Part shown: piece after piece, positions 1 through 7,377 of the stretch
How positions within the stretch are numbered: the first letter of the stretch is position 1
Layout of the letters: each line of letters begins with the position of its first letter
Assembly (NCBI RefSeq): GCF_001424835.1
Contig: NZ_LMCQ01000023.1
Coordinates: 65,471 to 129,470 of the forward strand
Direction of reading: 5' to 3'
Length of the DNA stretch: 64,000 bases
From: Variovorax sp. Root318D1
GTDB taxonomy: Bacteria; Pseudomonadota; Gammaproteobacteria; Burkholderiales; Burkholderiaceae_C
Translations under genes and position numbers: made by a program
The notes under the pieces: model-generated
Databases searched by the model: none
Seen by the model: only the letters and a program-made list of their open reading frames with translations
Told to the model about the DNA's origin: nothing

Positions 1-1226
1 AGGGGAAAGAAGCCGAGCAATGCACGCATCCGCACCTCGTAGAGCGCGAGATCGGAAAAAGCGGCAATGAAGAACACATAGTGCGGCTTGCCCGGAAACA
101 CAGCGACGACGACGGCGTACGACAGCAGCCGCAGCGCCACCTCGGCCATCGCCCAGTACCCGAGCGTGCTCACCGGCGTCTTGAGCGCGAGCAGCATCTC
201 GTGGTGGACCGTGTAGGTGCGCAGCAGGAAGTAGGGTGCGATGCACAGGAAGATCTCGAGCGCTTCGCGGCCGACCTTCAGCAGCGGCGCGGCGACCGTG
301 ATCAGCACTGCGAGCACTGCAAAGAGAACGCAGCCAAGCAAGAACGAGTGCTTCGCCAGCTGCAGTTGCGAGTGGTCGAACTTGCTGGCATCGCTGCCCA
401 GCATGGCCCGCGTCTTGGTATAGAGAAAAGCCTGCACGAACTGCGACGGCGCCTCCGCCAGCAAGAAGGCGATCTTGAATGCGCCCACATAGCCGAGCGG
501 CATGAAGAAGGCCACCACCAGAAGGTCCGACTTGCGAAGCAGGAACATCAGGAGCGAATAGACGGTAGCGCTGCCCTGCGATGCCAAGCCGAGCACGGCG
601 CTTCCTCGCGGCGGCCCCGCGGCCCAGCCCACATGCATGCAGGCAGCGCCCACCACCAGGAAGGCCAGCAGGTTGATGAGCAGCAGGTCCGCCACGCGCA
701 ACTCGAAACCCAGGGTGGCAAGGGCCGCGACACCGAGCACCAGAATGGTCGAGCGGATGCCGGCCTCCAGGTTGAGCAGGCCCGAGAAGCCCAGGCCCCG
801 GCTGTAGGAAAGGCGAAGGCTGATGAAGGCGAACACCGAGAGGGTTGCCACGATCAGCAGGAACGGCAGGTCGCCCACGGCCGCGCGCTGGAGCGTCAGG
901 ATGGCAGCCACCAGCAGCGTGGCCAGCGGAAGACCGATGGCCAGCGTGCGCACCACGTCGCCGCGGCGCACGCCTGGCGGCACGCTGGCCGCGTTGCGCG
1001 AGAAAAGCAGCCCGCTGCCCAGCGTTGCCACCACCAGCGCCACCTCCAGCAACGACTGGTAGATCGAGTATTGGCCAAAGTCCGCTGGCGAGACATACGC
1101 CGCCATCAGAAAGACGGCCAGGAACCCCGACAGGTACACGTAGAGCCGCGAAGCCAGCGCGCCCAGCCCCCGAAACTGCACGGTGCGCATGCCTGCGAGG
1201 CTGAAGGTGCGGTGGAGCGGGTTCAT
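1..1226 (-). CDS. Wzx-like polysaccharide flippase (partial, runs off left edge)
   Basis: The reading frame starts at an ATG at 1226 and stays open to base 1, so the C-terminus lies outside the window; at least 408 residues are present. Nearly the whole product is hydrophobic helices separated by short charged loops, as in oligosaccharide flippases of the MATE/MVF/Wzx type, which move undecaprenyl-diphosphate-linked repeat units across the inner membrane. The N-terminus (MNPLHRTFSLAG) is followed by a first helix near residue 30 with a DFGQYS-type loop common in these transporters. It lies 29 bases downstream of the preceding glycosyltransferase-like gene and belongs to the same minus-strand operon. 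With a polymerase, Wzz and Wza in the operon it completes a Wzx/Wzy-dependent pathway. The role comes from topology and context; no family-specific catalytic motif exists to check. Confidence 0.75.
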   Translation of the reverse strand, partial: MNPLHRTFSLAGMRTVQFRGLGALASRLYVYLSGFLAVFLMAAYVSPADFGQYSIYQSLLEVALVVATLGSGLLFSRNAASVPPGVRRGDVVRTLAIGLPLATLLVAAILTLQRAAVGDLPFLLIVATLSVFAFISLRLSYSRGLGFSGLLNLEAGIRSTILVLGVAALATLGFELRVADLLLINLLAFLVVGAACMHVGWAAGPPRGSAVLGLASQGSATVYSLLMFLLRKSDLLVVAFFMPLGYVGAFKIAFLLAEAPSQFVQAFLYTKTRAMLGSDASKFDHSQLQLAKHSFLLGCVLFAVLAVLITVAAPLLKVGREALEIFLCIAPYFLLRTYTVHHEMLLALKTPVSTLGYWAMAEVALRLLSYAVVVAVFPGKPHYVFFIAAFSDLALYEVRMRALLGFFP

Positions 1227-1255
1227 GGGTGTGCGTGGTTGCGTTCAGCCGGGTG

Positions 1256-2194
1256 TCATTTGGGCGCCGTAGCGTCCGCAAGGCGGCCGTCGCCCGGCGC
1301 GCGCGATGCGATCAGGCCGCGGCCGAAAGCCCAGTTCTTGAAGCGGCGCGCCATGTGAACCAGATACGTGATCACCCCCACCAGGCGCACTCGGCCGCCC
1401 AGCACGAGCGGCATCGCGATCTTCGCGCTGCCCTGGAAGTGCAGCGCCAGCGCAGTCACCATCTCGCCCGCGGGCGTGACGAGGCAGGGCTGCCCGTCGA
1501 CGAACTCCAGGCGCTTGGCGCCCCCGCGGACCTGGAACTCGTGGTGCCGCAGGTTGCGTCCGCCGTTGATGTTGTGGTCGATCACGCGCCCGCCGAACAC
1601 CCGGTTGATGGGCGCCATGTGGCCGCTGGCTTGCGCCCAGAGATGGAGCAGGGTCATGTCCGACACGCCGCCGCGTTCGCCGCGGTTGGCGAACCGCATC
1701 GCAATGGCGCGCAGCTTTCGGCGACCGGAATGCGTTGCATAGGTGTTGAGCACGAACGCGATGAAGCGCTGCAGGCCCGCCGCGGTCCAGTAGCTCACGT
1801 GGGGCGATATCTGGCACGGGTCCCAGCCATCGTCGGGGTGCATCAGCGAGCCGCAGAAATCCGCCTTGCCGGCCACGCGGCGGATGTGTGCGCCGATGCC
1901 GCGGAACAGCAGCACGTCGCTGTCGATCAGCACGAATTCCTGGCATTCGGGATGGCCCTCCAGATATTCGGCCAGGAGGAAGTAGCGCCGGAAGCAGACC
2001 TTCTCGAACTCCGGCGTATTGCTCGACATGTGCACGTAGCTGCTGCACAGGCGCTCGTAGCCGGGGCCGCCGTCGGTGCCGGACAGCACGACAAGTGATT
2101 CGCTGGCCCGAGCCGCGGATTCGCGGCACAGCGACAGCGTCTTGTTCTGGCGGTCTTCCACCACGATGAAGAGAAGGGGGTTGTTGATGGTCAT
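1256..2194 (-). CDS. Putative glycosyltransferase with D-S-D motif
   Basis: A 312-residue soluble protein beginning MTINNPLLFIVVEDRQN. Its ATG overlaps the stop of the upstream gene as ATGA (2191-2194), which fixes the start better than the long upstream extension of the open frame. Around residues 80-85 it carries VLIDSDVLLF, a strand-D-x-D arrangement like the metal/nucleotide-sugar site of GT-A glycosyltransferases. There is no signal peptide or membrane helix. Position inside the exopolysaccharide operon supports a role in building the repeat unit. I cannot assign a GT family; a GT-A-like fold with the DSD motif is the main clue. The donor and acceptor are unknown. Confidence 0.55.
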   Translation of the reverse strand: MTINNPLLFIVVEDRQNKTLSLCRESAARASESLVVLSGTDGGPGYERLCSSYVHMSSNTPEFEKVCFRRYFLLAEYLEGHPECQEFVLIDSDVLLFRGIGAHIRRVAGKADFCGSLMHPDDGWDPCQISPHVSYWTAAGLQRFIAFVLNTYATHSGRRKLRAIAMRFANRGERGGVSDMTLLHLWAQASGHMAPINRVFGGRVIDHNINGGRNLRHHEFQVRGGAKRLEFVDGQPCLVTPAGEMVTALALHFQGSAKIAMPLVLGGRVRLVGVITYLVHMARRFKNWAFGRGLIASRAPGDGRLADATAPK

Positions 2195-3171
2195 GGTTGG
2201 CGAAGGTTGGTAGTGAGTGCCAAGGCTCGGTTGCGAGGCGCCGTGGCGCTGCGGATCAGCGCCACGTGCGAGGGGAGAAAGCGGAAATCGGCGTCCAGCG
2301 GCAGGTCGAGCGTGAACAGGCCGCCGCGCGCGTTCGCGTTGGCGATCCAGCCGCGCACCTGATCGGCCGTGAAGCGCGGCGGCGTCGGCCGGCCCCACGA
2401 GGCGCCAAGGGGCGTCAGCAGATGGAAGGTCAACCCGGTTTGCGCTCCCGCGGGATGCGCCGGAGGCTGCATGAACTCGCCGGCCATGAGGTTCTGGCAC
2501 GGCGCCGCCTTGACGCTGAAGCGCTCGGGGCCTTCGCCGGCATTGAAGGCCAGCCAGCGTTTTGTGGCCCCGCTGAGCGCGGCGCCGCACAGTGCGTTCC
2601 AGCCTTCGGCCGACACGCCCGTGGTGTTGTAGACACCGTCGAACCACCAGCCGCTGGCCAGCGGACCGTAGCGTTCCGACCAGTCGCGGATCACCGCCGA
2701 CCAACGCGCGATAAAGGCTGCGGGCGGCGGCTTCTGCTCCGAGATGTCGCCCAGGCAGTCCATCAGGTAGGGGTCTGACTGCGGTGCGCGAAACGGCAGG
2801 TACAGCACCATCGCAATGCCGCGGGCGCGCAGCGCGCGGCCGATCTCGAGCGGCAGGTCGCGCGGCGGCCGGTTCGCTGCGCTTTGCGGGCACATCCGCT
2901 CCAACGCGGCATTGGGAGCGATGTACTGGCCATTGTTCTGCCCGAGCGTGAGGATGAGATGGGACGCGCGCATCTGGCCCAGTGAGTCGGCGAAGGCATC
3001 GACGTCGAAGCGTGCGACGTCGGCAATCGAATGCTTGTCGGGCAGGTAGTGCACCATCACGCCGAAGCCGGGCGCGGTGTTGGCCGATGCCGCGGACGCC
3101 GCCAGGACCGAACACGGCAGCAGCCATGCCGAGAGCAGCCGGCGAAGAACGTGCAAGCGATTCTTCGTCAT
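2191..3171 (-). CDS. Secreted alpha-L-fucosidase-like protein
   Basis: A 326-residue protein with a clear N-terminal signal peptide (hydrophobic stretch ending near ASAASA, about residue 30). The mature part reads like a glycoside-hydrolase TIM barrel: an early YLPDKHS strand, LILTLGQNNGQY, a helix-strand alternation, and GWWFDGVY near residue 200. The W-F-D-G segment resembles the nucleophile strand of GH29 alpha-L-fucosidases, where the Asp is catalytic. The same operon makes GDP-L-fucose (Fcl at 5674), so a periplasmic or outer-membrane enzyme that trims or remodels a fucosylated polymer fits. At 326 residues it is shorter than typical GH29 enzymes, which often add a C-terminal beta domain, so it may be a catalytic domain only or an inactive relative. 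The start is set by a 4-base ATGA overlap with the upstream gene at 3168-3171. Confidence 0.55.
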   Translation of the reverse strand: MTKNRLHVLRRLLSAWLLPCSVLAASAASANTAPGFGVMVHYLPDKHSIADVARFDVDAFADSLGQMRASHLILTLGQNNGQYIAPNAALERMCPQSAANRPPRDLPLEIGRALRARGIAMVLYLPFRAPQSDPYLMDCLGDISEQKPPPAAFIARWSAVIRDWSERYGPLASGWWFDGVYNTTGVSAEGWNALCGAALSGATKRWLAFNAGEGPERFSVKAAPCQNLMAGEFMQPPAHPAGAQTGLTFHLLTPLGASWGRPTPPRFTADQVRGWIANANARGGLFTLDLPLDADFRFLPSHVALIRSATAPRNRALALTTNLRQP

Positions 3172-4292
3172 TGCACCGCCCCGGCAAGCGAGACGGCCTC
3201 GCGCTTGAGCGTGAGATAGCGCCGGGCCACGGTGCCGGGCGCGCAGGCTTCGGCATGCAACCAGGCTGGCTTCATCTCGCGATGGTCGGCCAGGTACTGC
3301 GACAGCTCGTCAAGATCGCAGTGCTCGCTGCCGACGAAGAATGCGTAGCCGCCGAACAGCTCCCGGTGCACCGGGATGTCAGAGAGCAGGAGCGGCACGC
3401 CCAGCGTGGCCGCTTCGGCGGCGGAGAGATTGAACCCCTCGAAGGCGGACAGCGAGATGAAAGCCTCCGCGCCGCAATAGAGCTGGGTCAGTTCCTTGCG
3501 CGGAACCAGCCCCCGGTGCCGGACGCAGCTGCTGATTTCGGGCCCCATGGAGGCGGCCATCCGTTTCACTTCGACCGCGCCGTTGCCGGTGATGTCCAGC
3601 CAATCGACGAGGCCCGCGCGCTTCATGCGTTCGAAGAGCTTGAGGGTGCCGATGAAGTTCTTGTGCGGGTAGTAGTGGTAGGACGCGATCAGGTAGCGTT
3701 CGCCGGCGGACGCCGTGCCCTTCGGCGCAGCGGGCGTAGCGGACGTAGTGGGCGTAGCGGGCGCGGCCGGAGCCGGCATGCGCGTGGCATCCACCGGGTT
3801 GAAGATCACCGTCGCGTGTTCGCAGTGCTTGAAGTGGCGTTCGAAATCGTGCTGGCTGCTCCGGCTGATGAAGACCACGTCGGCCTGGCTGTGCGCGGCG
3901 CGCCAGAGGCACCAGTCGAGCCACAGGCGCTTGGTGCGGCTGAAATTCTCGGGATAGACCTTGTATTGCAGATCGTGGACGATCACGATCGAGTCGCGGT
4001 GGCGCCCGAACAGCGTGAACGGCAGGAAGTAGTTCGGAAACAGCGAGAACACCTGCTCCCCGGTCACGAGCGCCCGCAGGCGGTGGTAGTTGTAGAGCAG
4101 TACCTCCACCACGAACCGGCTCACCTTCAGGCGCCGCGCCGCGGCAAAAAGGCGCGGATGCAGCTCGCTGACCGGAAGGATCCGATCGCCCTTGCAAAGC
4201 TGCATTCTCTTGAGCAGAAGATCGGCCACGTTCAGCACGCCGCCTGCGCTTCTGTTGAGCCGGATCGTGTCGTAGAACAGGTATTTGTACAT
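3168..4292 (-). CDS. Glycosyltransferase, GT4-like (GT-B fold)
   Basis: A 374-residue cytoplasmic glycosyltransferase, start ATG at 4292 (MYKYLFYDTIRL). The C-terminal half has the GT4/GT1 signature: YLIASYHYYPHKNF, a GNGAVEVKRMA strand, HRGLVPRKELTQLYCGAEAFISLSAFEGF, then a conserved acidic patch and LGVPLLLSDIPVHREL. In this family the E-G-F-x-L-x-x-x-E region binds the nucleotide sugar. Between the two Rossmann domains (around residues 165-190) lies a low-complexity Ala/Pro/Thr run, probably a flexible linker. The large open frame extending to 5864 in the same register is antisense-like noise from a neighbour and is not part of this gene. It is translationally coupled (4-base overlap) to the fucosidase-like gene downstream. 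The sugar donor cannot be read from sequence. Confidence 0.85.
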   Translation of the reverse strand: MYKYLFYDTIRLNRSAGGVLNVADLLLKRMQLCKGDRILPVSELHPRLFAAARRLKVSRFVVEVLLYNYHRLRALVTGEQVFSLFPNYFLPFTLFGRHRDSIVIVHDLQYKVYPENFSRTKRLWLDWCLWRAAHSQADVVFISRSSQHDFERHFKHCEHATVIFNPVDATRMPAPAAPATPTTSATPAAPKGTASAGERYLIASYHYYPHKNFIGTLKLFERMKRAGLVDWLDITGNGAVEVKRMAASMGPEISSCVRHRGLVPRKELTQLYCGAEAFISLSAFEGFNLSAAEAATLGVPLLLSDIPVHRELFGGYAFFVGSEHCDLDELSQYLADHREMKPAWLHAEACAPGTVARRYLTLKREAVSLAGAVQ

Positions 4293-4300
4293 GGCGAACC

Positions 4301-5629
4301 TCAGGTTGTGCGAGGGACGTAGGGCGATGCGGCGGGGCGTGGCCGGCGGAAGCGCGAACTCAGGACCCCCGCGAACGCTGCCGCCATCAACCCCGTCGCC
4401 GCGAAAGGTCCCCAACCCAGAATCGGGCCGCGCATGAAGGGCACGTACGCGGCCAGAAGTACCAGCGCGCAGAGATAGCTGCCCGACACCACGCCGCGCG
4501 GATCGACCAGCTTGTCCAGGTAGCGGGCGCCGGCCGAGATCAGGAGGCCGAGCAGCACCGGACCCGCCAGGCCGAAGTCGAAGAACGCGGTGGTGAACGG
4601 CGGCAGCGACAGGTTGGCCTGCGAGAAGTTGCCCAGGATGGAGGGCCATCCGAGCGGATCGAAATCCGGATACAGCTTCAGGTCGCGCGGCAGGAAGAAC
4701 GAGAAGGCCGACAGCAGGTAGCGCCCCCATCCGAGCTCGGGGTCTGGCGCGCGCTCCAGGATGCCGGCAATGATGAACATCGCATCGAAGTCCTGGCTGT
4801 AGGGAAAGGTGGTGAGCGTTTCGCCCCAGAAGCTCCCGCGTGACACCAGGTTCAGCACCGGCCCCAGGCCCGCGATGGCGCCGAAAAGCAGCAGTGCCAG
4901 CGTCCAGCGCCGCCCGCGCCCAAAGAGATGGATGAGAAGCGGCAGCAAGCCGATCAACAGGATCTGCCTGGGTGTGTTGACCGGGTTCGCCGCAATGGCG
5001 GACAGCACCAGCGCGAAGCCCGCGGCGCTCCAGGACCAGATCGTGCGTTGGCGAAGGGCATGGATAGCCAGCGCCACGAAGCACATCAGCACGATGAGTT
5101 TGGGCAGCGTCGAATAGACGATGAAATCGACCGGAACGCTTTGTTCGTTCCCCACGTCGCCGCGCGCAATGAAGTTCAAGTCCGGGCGGATGAACAGCGA
5201 CGCGAAGGCCGCGAGGATGCCGCTCAACAGCAGCAGCAGTGGGTGCGCTACGCCGGCCATCTGCGGTTCGGGCGTCGGCGTCCGCGTAGGGAAGGACTTC
5301 ACCAGCGGCTCGGGCATGCCGAGCCGGGCCAGTTCCACACCCGCCATGTACAGCAGCAGAAGTGCCAGCGCCTGCGAGTGCGCGGGCGCGCCGATCACGC
5401 CTGCGTCCCAGAAGAAGACGTCGTCGGCAATCTGCATCGCCGGTGCGAGCGAGAAGTAGGTGAGCACCGTGGCGTAGTGCAGCAGCAGGAATACGCTGGC
5501 GCCCGGCGCCCGAAGCAGCGCAAGCTGCACGACCGACAGCACGCACAAGACCGCGTAGCCCCAGGCTGGGTCGGCCCAGCCGCACAGGAACGCAGCCGCG
5601 ATGCCGAACCAGAAGCAGAGTGTTCTCAT
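4301..5629 (-). CDS. Wzy-like O-antigen/exopolysaccharide polymerase
   Basis: A 442-residue integral membrane protein with about a dozen hydrophobic helices starting MRTLCFWFGIAAAF. A larger loop in the middle carries NFIARGDVGNEQSVP and a second, near residue 265, VSRGSFWGETLTTFPYSQDF, arranged like the two periplasmic loops of Wzy-type polymerases and O-antigen ligases. Sequence among Wzy proteins is weakly conserved, so the call rests on topology, length and position between Fcl and the GT4 enzyme. In a Wzx/Wzy pathway it would join repeat units in the periplasm under chain-length control by the Wzz/BY-kinase at 7374. The downstream gene starts 8 bases after its stop. Start chosen at 5629 because the frame upstream overlaps the Fcl gene. 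Confidence 0.75.
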   Translation of the reverse strand: MRTLCFWFGIAAAFLCGWADPAWGYAVLCVLSVVQLALLRAPGASVFLLLHYATVLTYFSLAPAMQIADDVFFWDAGVIGAPAHSQALALLLLYMAGVELARLGMPEPLVKSFPTRTPTPEPQMAGVAHPLLLLLSGILAAFASLFIRPDLNFIARGDVGNEQSVPVDFIVYSTLPKLIVLMCFVALAIHALRQRTIWSWSAAGFALVLSAIAANPVNTPRQILLIGLLPLLIHLFGRGRRWTLALLLFGAIAGLGPVLNLVSRGSFWGETLTTFPYSQDFDAMFIIAGILERAPDPELGWGRYLLSAFSFFLPRDLKLYPDFDPLGWPSILGNFSQANLSLPPFTTAFFDFGLAGPVLLGLLISAGARYLDKLVDPRGVVSGSYLCALVLLAAYVPFMRGPILGWGPFAATGLMAAAFAGVLSSRFRRPRPAASPYVPRTT

Positions 5630-5673
5630 GGCGTGCCTTGCAAGTCGTTTGGGTGGAAGGGCAGGCGCGGGGC

Positions 5674-6651
5674 TCAGGCGTGCGCAATCTCCTGCACGGG
5701 CCGCAGCGCCTCCTGGTAGTCGGCATAGGTGCGGCGAAGCCCTTCGGCCAGCGGCACCGTGGCACGCCATCCGAGGCTGGCGGCGCACGACACCTCGAGC
5801 AGCTTTCTCGGCGCGCCGTCCGGCTGCGAGGTGTCGAACCGGATCCGGCCGCGGTAGCCGACAACCTCGCGGATCAGTTCCGCCAGCTCGGCGATCGACT
5901 GGTCCTGGCCCGCGCCCAGGTTGATGTGGGCGCACATCGGCGTGGTGTGCTGCTCGTACTCGGCCCGCGTCAGGTCCATCACCATGAGACAGCCGTCGGT
6001 CATGTCGTCCACATAGAGGAACTCGCGCTGGGCCCGGCCGGTGCCCCAGATGAGCACCTCGGGCGCGTCTTCCATCTTGGCGGCATGAAAGCGCCGGATC
6101 AGCGCCGGCACGACATGGCTGTTTTCGATGTGATAGTTGTCGCCCGGGCCGTACAGGTTGCACGGCATCACGCTGCGGTAATCGACGCCGTGGGAGGCGC
6201 CGTACTGCCGGTTGTAGCTTTCGCACAGCTTGATGCCAGCGATCTTGGCGATCGCGTAAGGTTCGTTCGTCGGCTCGAGCTTGCCACTAAGCAGCGCATG
6301 TTCGTGGATGGGCTGCTCGGTAAGCCGCGGGTAGATGCAGCTCGAGCCGAGGAACAGGAGACGCCTGACGCCCGCAAGGAACGCCTGGTGCGTGACATTG
6401 GCGGCAATCAGCAGGTTCTGGTAGATGAACTCCGCTGGATAGGTCATGTTGGCGTGGATGCCGCCAACCTTGGCCGCCGCAAGATAGATTTGATCGATGT
6501 GTTCGGTGGCGAAGAACTGGCGGACCGCCTCCTGGTTTAGCAGATCGAGTTCTTGGTGGCTGCGCGTGACGACCTCGTGCCCAAGGCCGCGCAACCGCTT
6601 CAGCAACGACTGGCCCACCATGCCGCGATGGCCTGCTACGTAGATACGCAT
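5674..6651 (-). CDS. fcl: GDP-L-fucose synthase
   Basis: A 325-residue short-chain dehydrogenase of the extended type, close to the family length of about 320. It starts MRIYVAGHRGMVGQSLLKRL, with the G-x-x-G-x-x-G NADP-binding loop, an LGSSCIYP strand carrying the catalytic Ser/Cys region, and YAIAK giving the Tyr-x-x-x-Lys pair. KVGGIHAN and FLYVDDM are typical of Fcl/WcaG. The enzyme epimerises at C3/C5 and reduces GDP-4-keto-6-deoxymannose to GDP-L-fucose. Its usual partner GDP-mannose 4,6-dehydratase (gmd) is not in the window and must lie to the left or elsewhere. This is the best evidence for the sugar composition of the polymer. The start at 6651 was preferred to an upstream ATG because the fold begins directly at MRIYVAG. 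Confidence 0.95.
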   Translation of the reverse strand: MRIYVAGHRGMVGQSLLKRLRGLGHEVVTRSHQELDLLNQEAVRQFFATEHIDQIYLAAAKVGGIHANMTYPAEFIYQNLLIAANVTHQAFLAGVRRLLFLGSSCIYPRLTEQPIHEHALLSGKLEPTNEPYAIAKIAGIKLCESYNRQYGASHGVDYRSVMPCNLYGPGDNYHIENSHVVPALIRRFHAAKMEDAPEVLIWGTGRAQREFLYVDDMTDGCLMVMDLTRAEYEQHTTPMCAHINLGAGQDQSIAELAELIREVVGYRGRIRFDTSQPDGAPRKLLEVSCAASLGWRATVPLAEGLRRTYADYQEALRPVQEIAHA

Positions 6652-6714
6652 ACTGTTCTTTCGGTTGAGGGTTGAGATGTCGAAAAAAAGCAAACGCGAT
6701 CCGCGGCGCCGTGC

Positions 6715-7377
6715 CTAGCTGGAGCCGTGCCCGCCGGCCACCACGCGAAAGGTCTTCAGCAAGATCACGATGTCCTGGGAGATGGAAAGCGTGGTCACGT
6801 AGTCCACGTCCATGGCCACCCGGCGCCGATAGCTGACCTCGTTGCGGCCGGAGATCTGCCACAGGCCCGTGATGCCGGGGCGCACGGAGCAGTAGTGGCC
6901 CCAGTACTCGCCGTACAGCTCCTTCTGCGCGAACATGCAGGGGCGCGGGCCGACCATGCTCATGTCGCCCTTGAGCACGTTCCAGAACTGCGGCAGCTCG
7001 TCGAGGCTGTACTTGCGCAGGAATGCGCCGAAGGGCGTGATGCGCGGGTCATGGTCGAGCTTCTGGTACATCTCCCATTGCCGGCGTGCCGCTTCGTTCT
7101 CGCGCAGGTAGCGCTCCAGGACCATGTCGGCATCCGGCACCATCGAGCGGAACTTGTAGAAGCTGAACACGTGTCCGCCGCGGCCGTAGCGCGGCTGCTT
7201 GTAGATCGCCGGGCTGCCGGAGGTCAGCATCACGCCGATCCATATCAGCGCATAGAGCCACCCGAAGAACAGGAAGAACCCGCTCGCCATCACGATGTCC
7301 GCGAGGCGCTTGGTACCCGTCAGCAGCCGCGAGTTGCCGCGCAGCTGCACGTGGGCGTCAGTTCGGATCGTGGTCAT
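6715..7377 (-). CDS. Initiating sugar-phosphate transferase (ExoY/WcaJ type)
   Basis: A 220-residue bacterial sugar transferase with one N-terminal membrane helix (about residues 25-48) and no extra membrane domain, so it is the short ExoY-like form. Family motifs visible are KFRSMVPDAD, a Y-S-L-D-E-L-P-Q-F-W-N-V-L run, GDMSMVGPRP and RPGITGLWQISGRNEVSY. These enzymes move a hexose-1-phosphate from UDP-sugar to undecaprenyl phosphate and start each repeat unit on the cytoplasmic face. Its ATG overlaps the stop of the upstream BY-kinase as ATGA (7374-7377), so the two are translationally coupled, which is common where kinase and priming transferase are controlled together. Glucose or galactose is likely but cannot be distinguished by eye. 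Confidence 0.92.
   Translation of the reverse strand: MTTIRTDAHVQLRGNSRLLTGTKRLADIVMASGFFLFFGWLYALIWIGVMLTSGSPAIYKQPRYGRGGHVFSFYKFRSMVPDADMVLERYLRENEAARRQWEMYQKLDHDPRITPFGAFLRKYSLDELPQFWNVLKGDMSMVGPRPCMFAQKELYGEYWGHYCSVRPGITGLWQISGRNEVSYRRRVAMDVDYVTTLSISQDIVILLKTFRVVAGGHGSS

Noticed and set aside
3168..5864. 898-codon open frame covering the glycosyltransferase and running back over the polymerase gene
   Set aside because: Only the last 374 codons are protein-like (GT4 enzyme); the front part is out of frame with the real polymerase gene.
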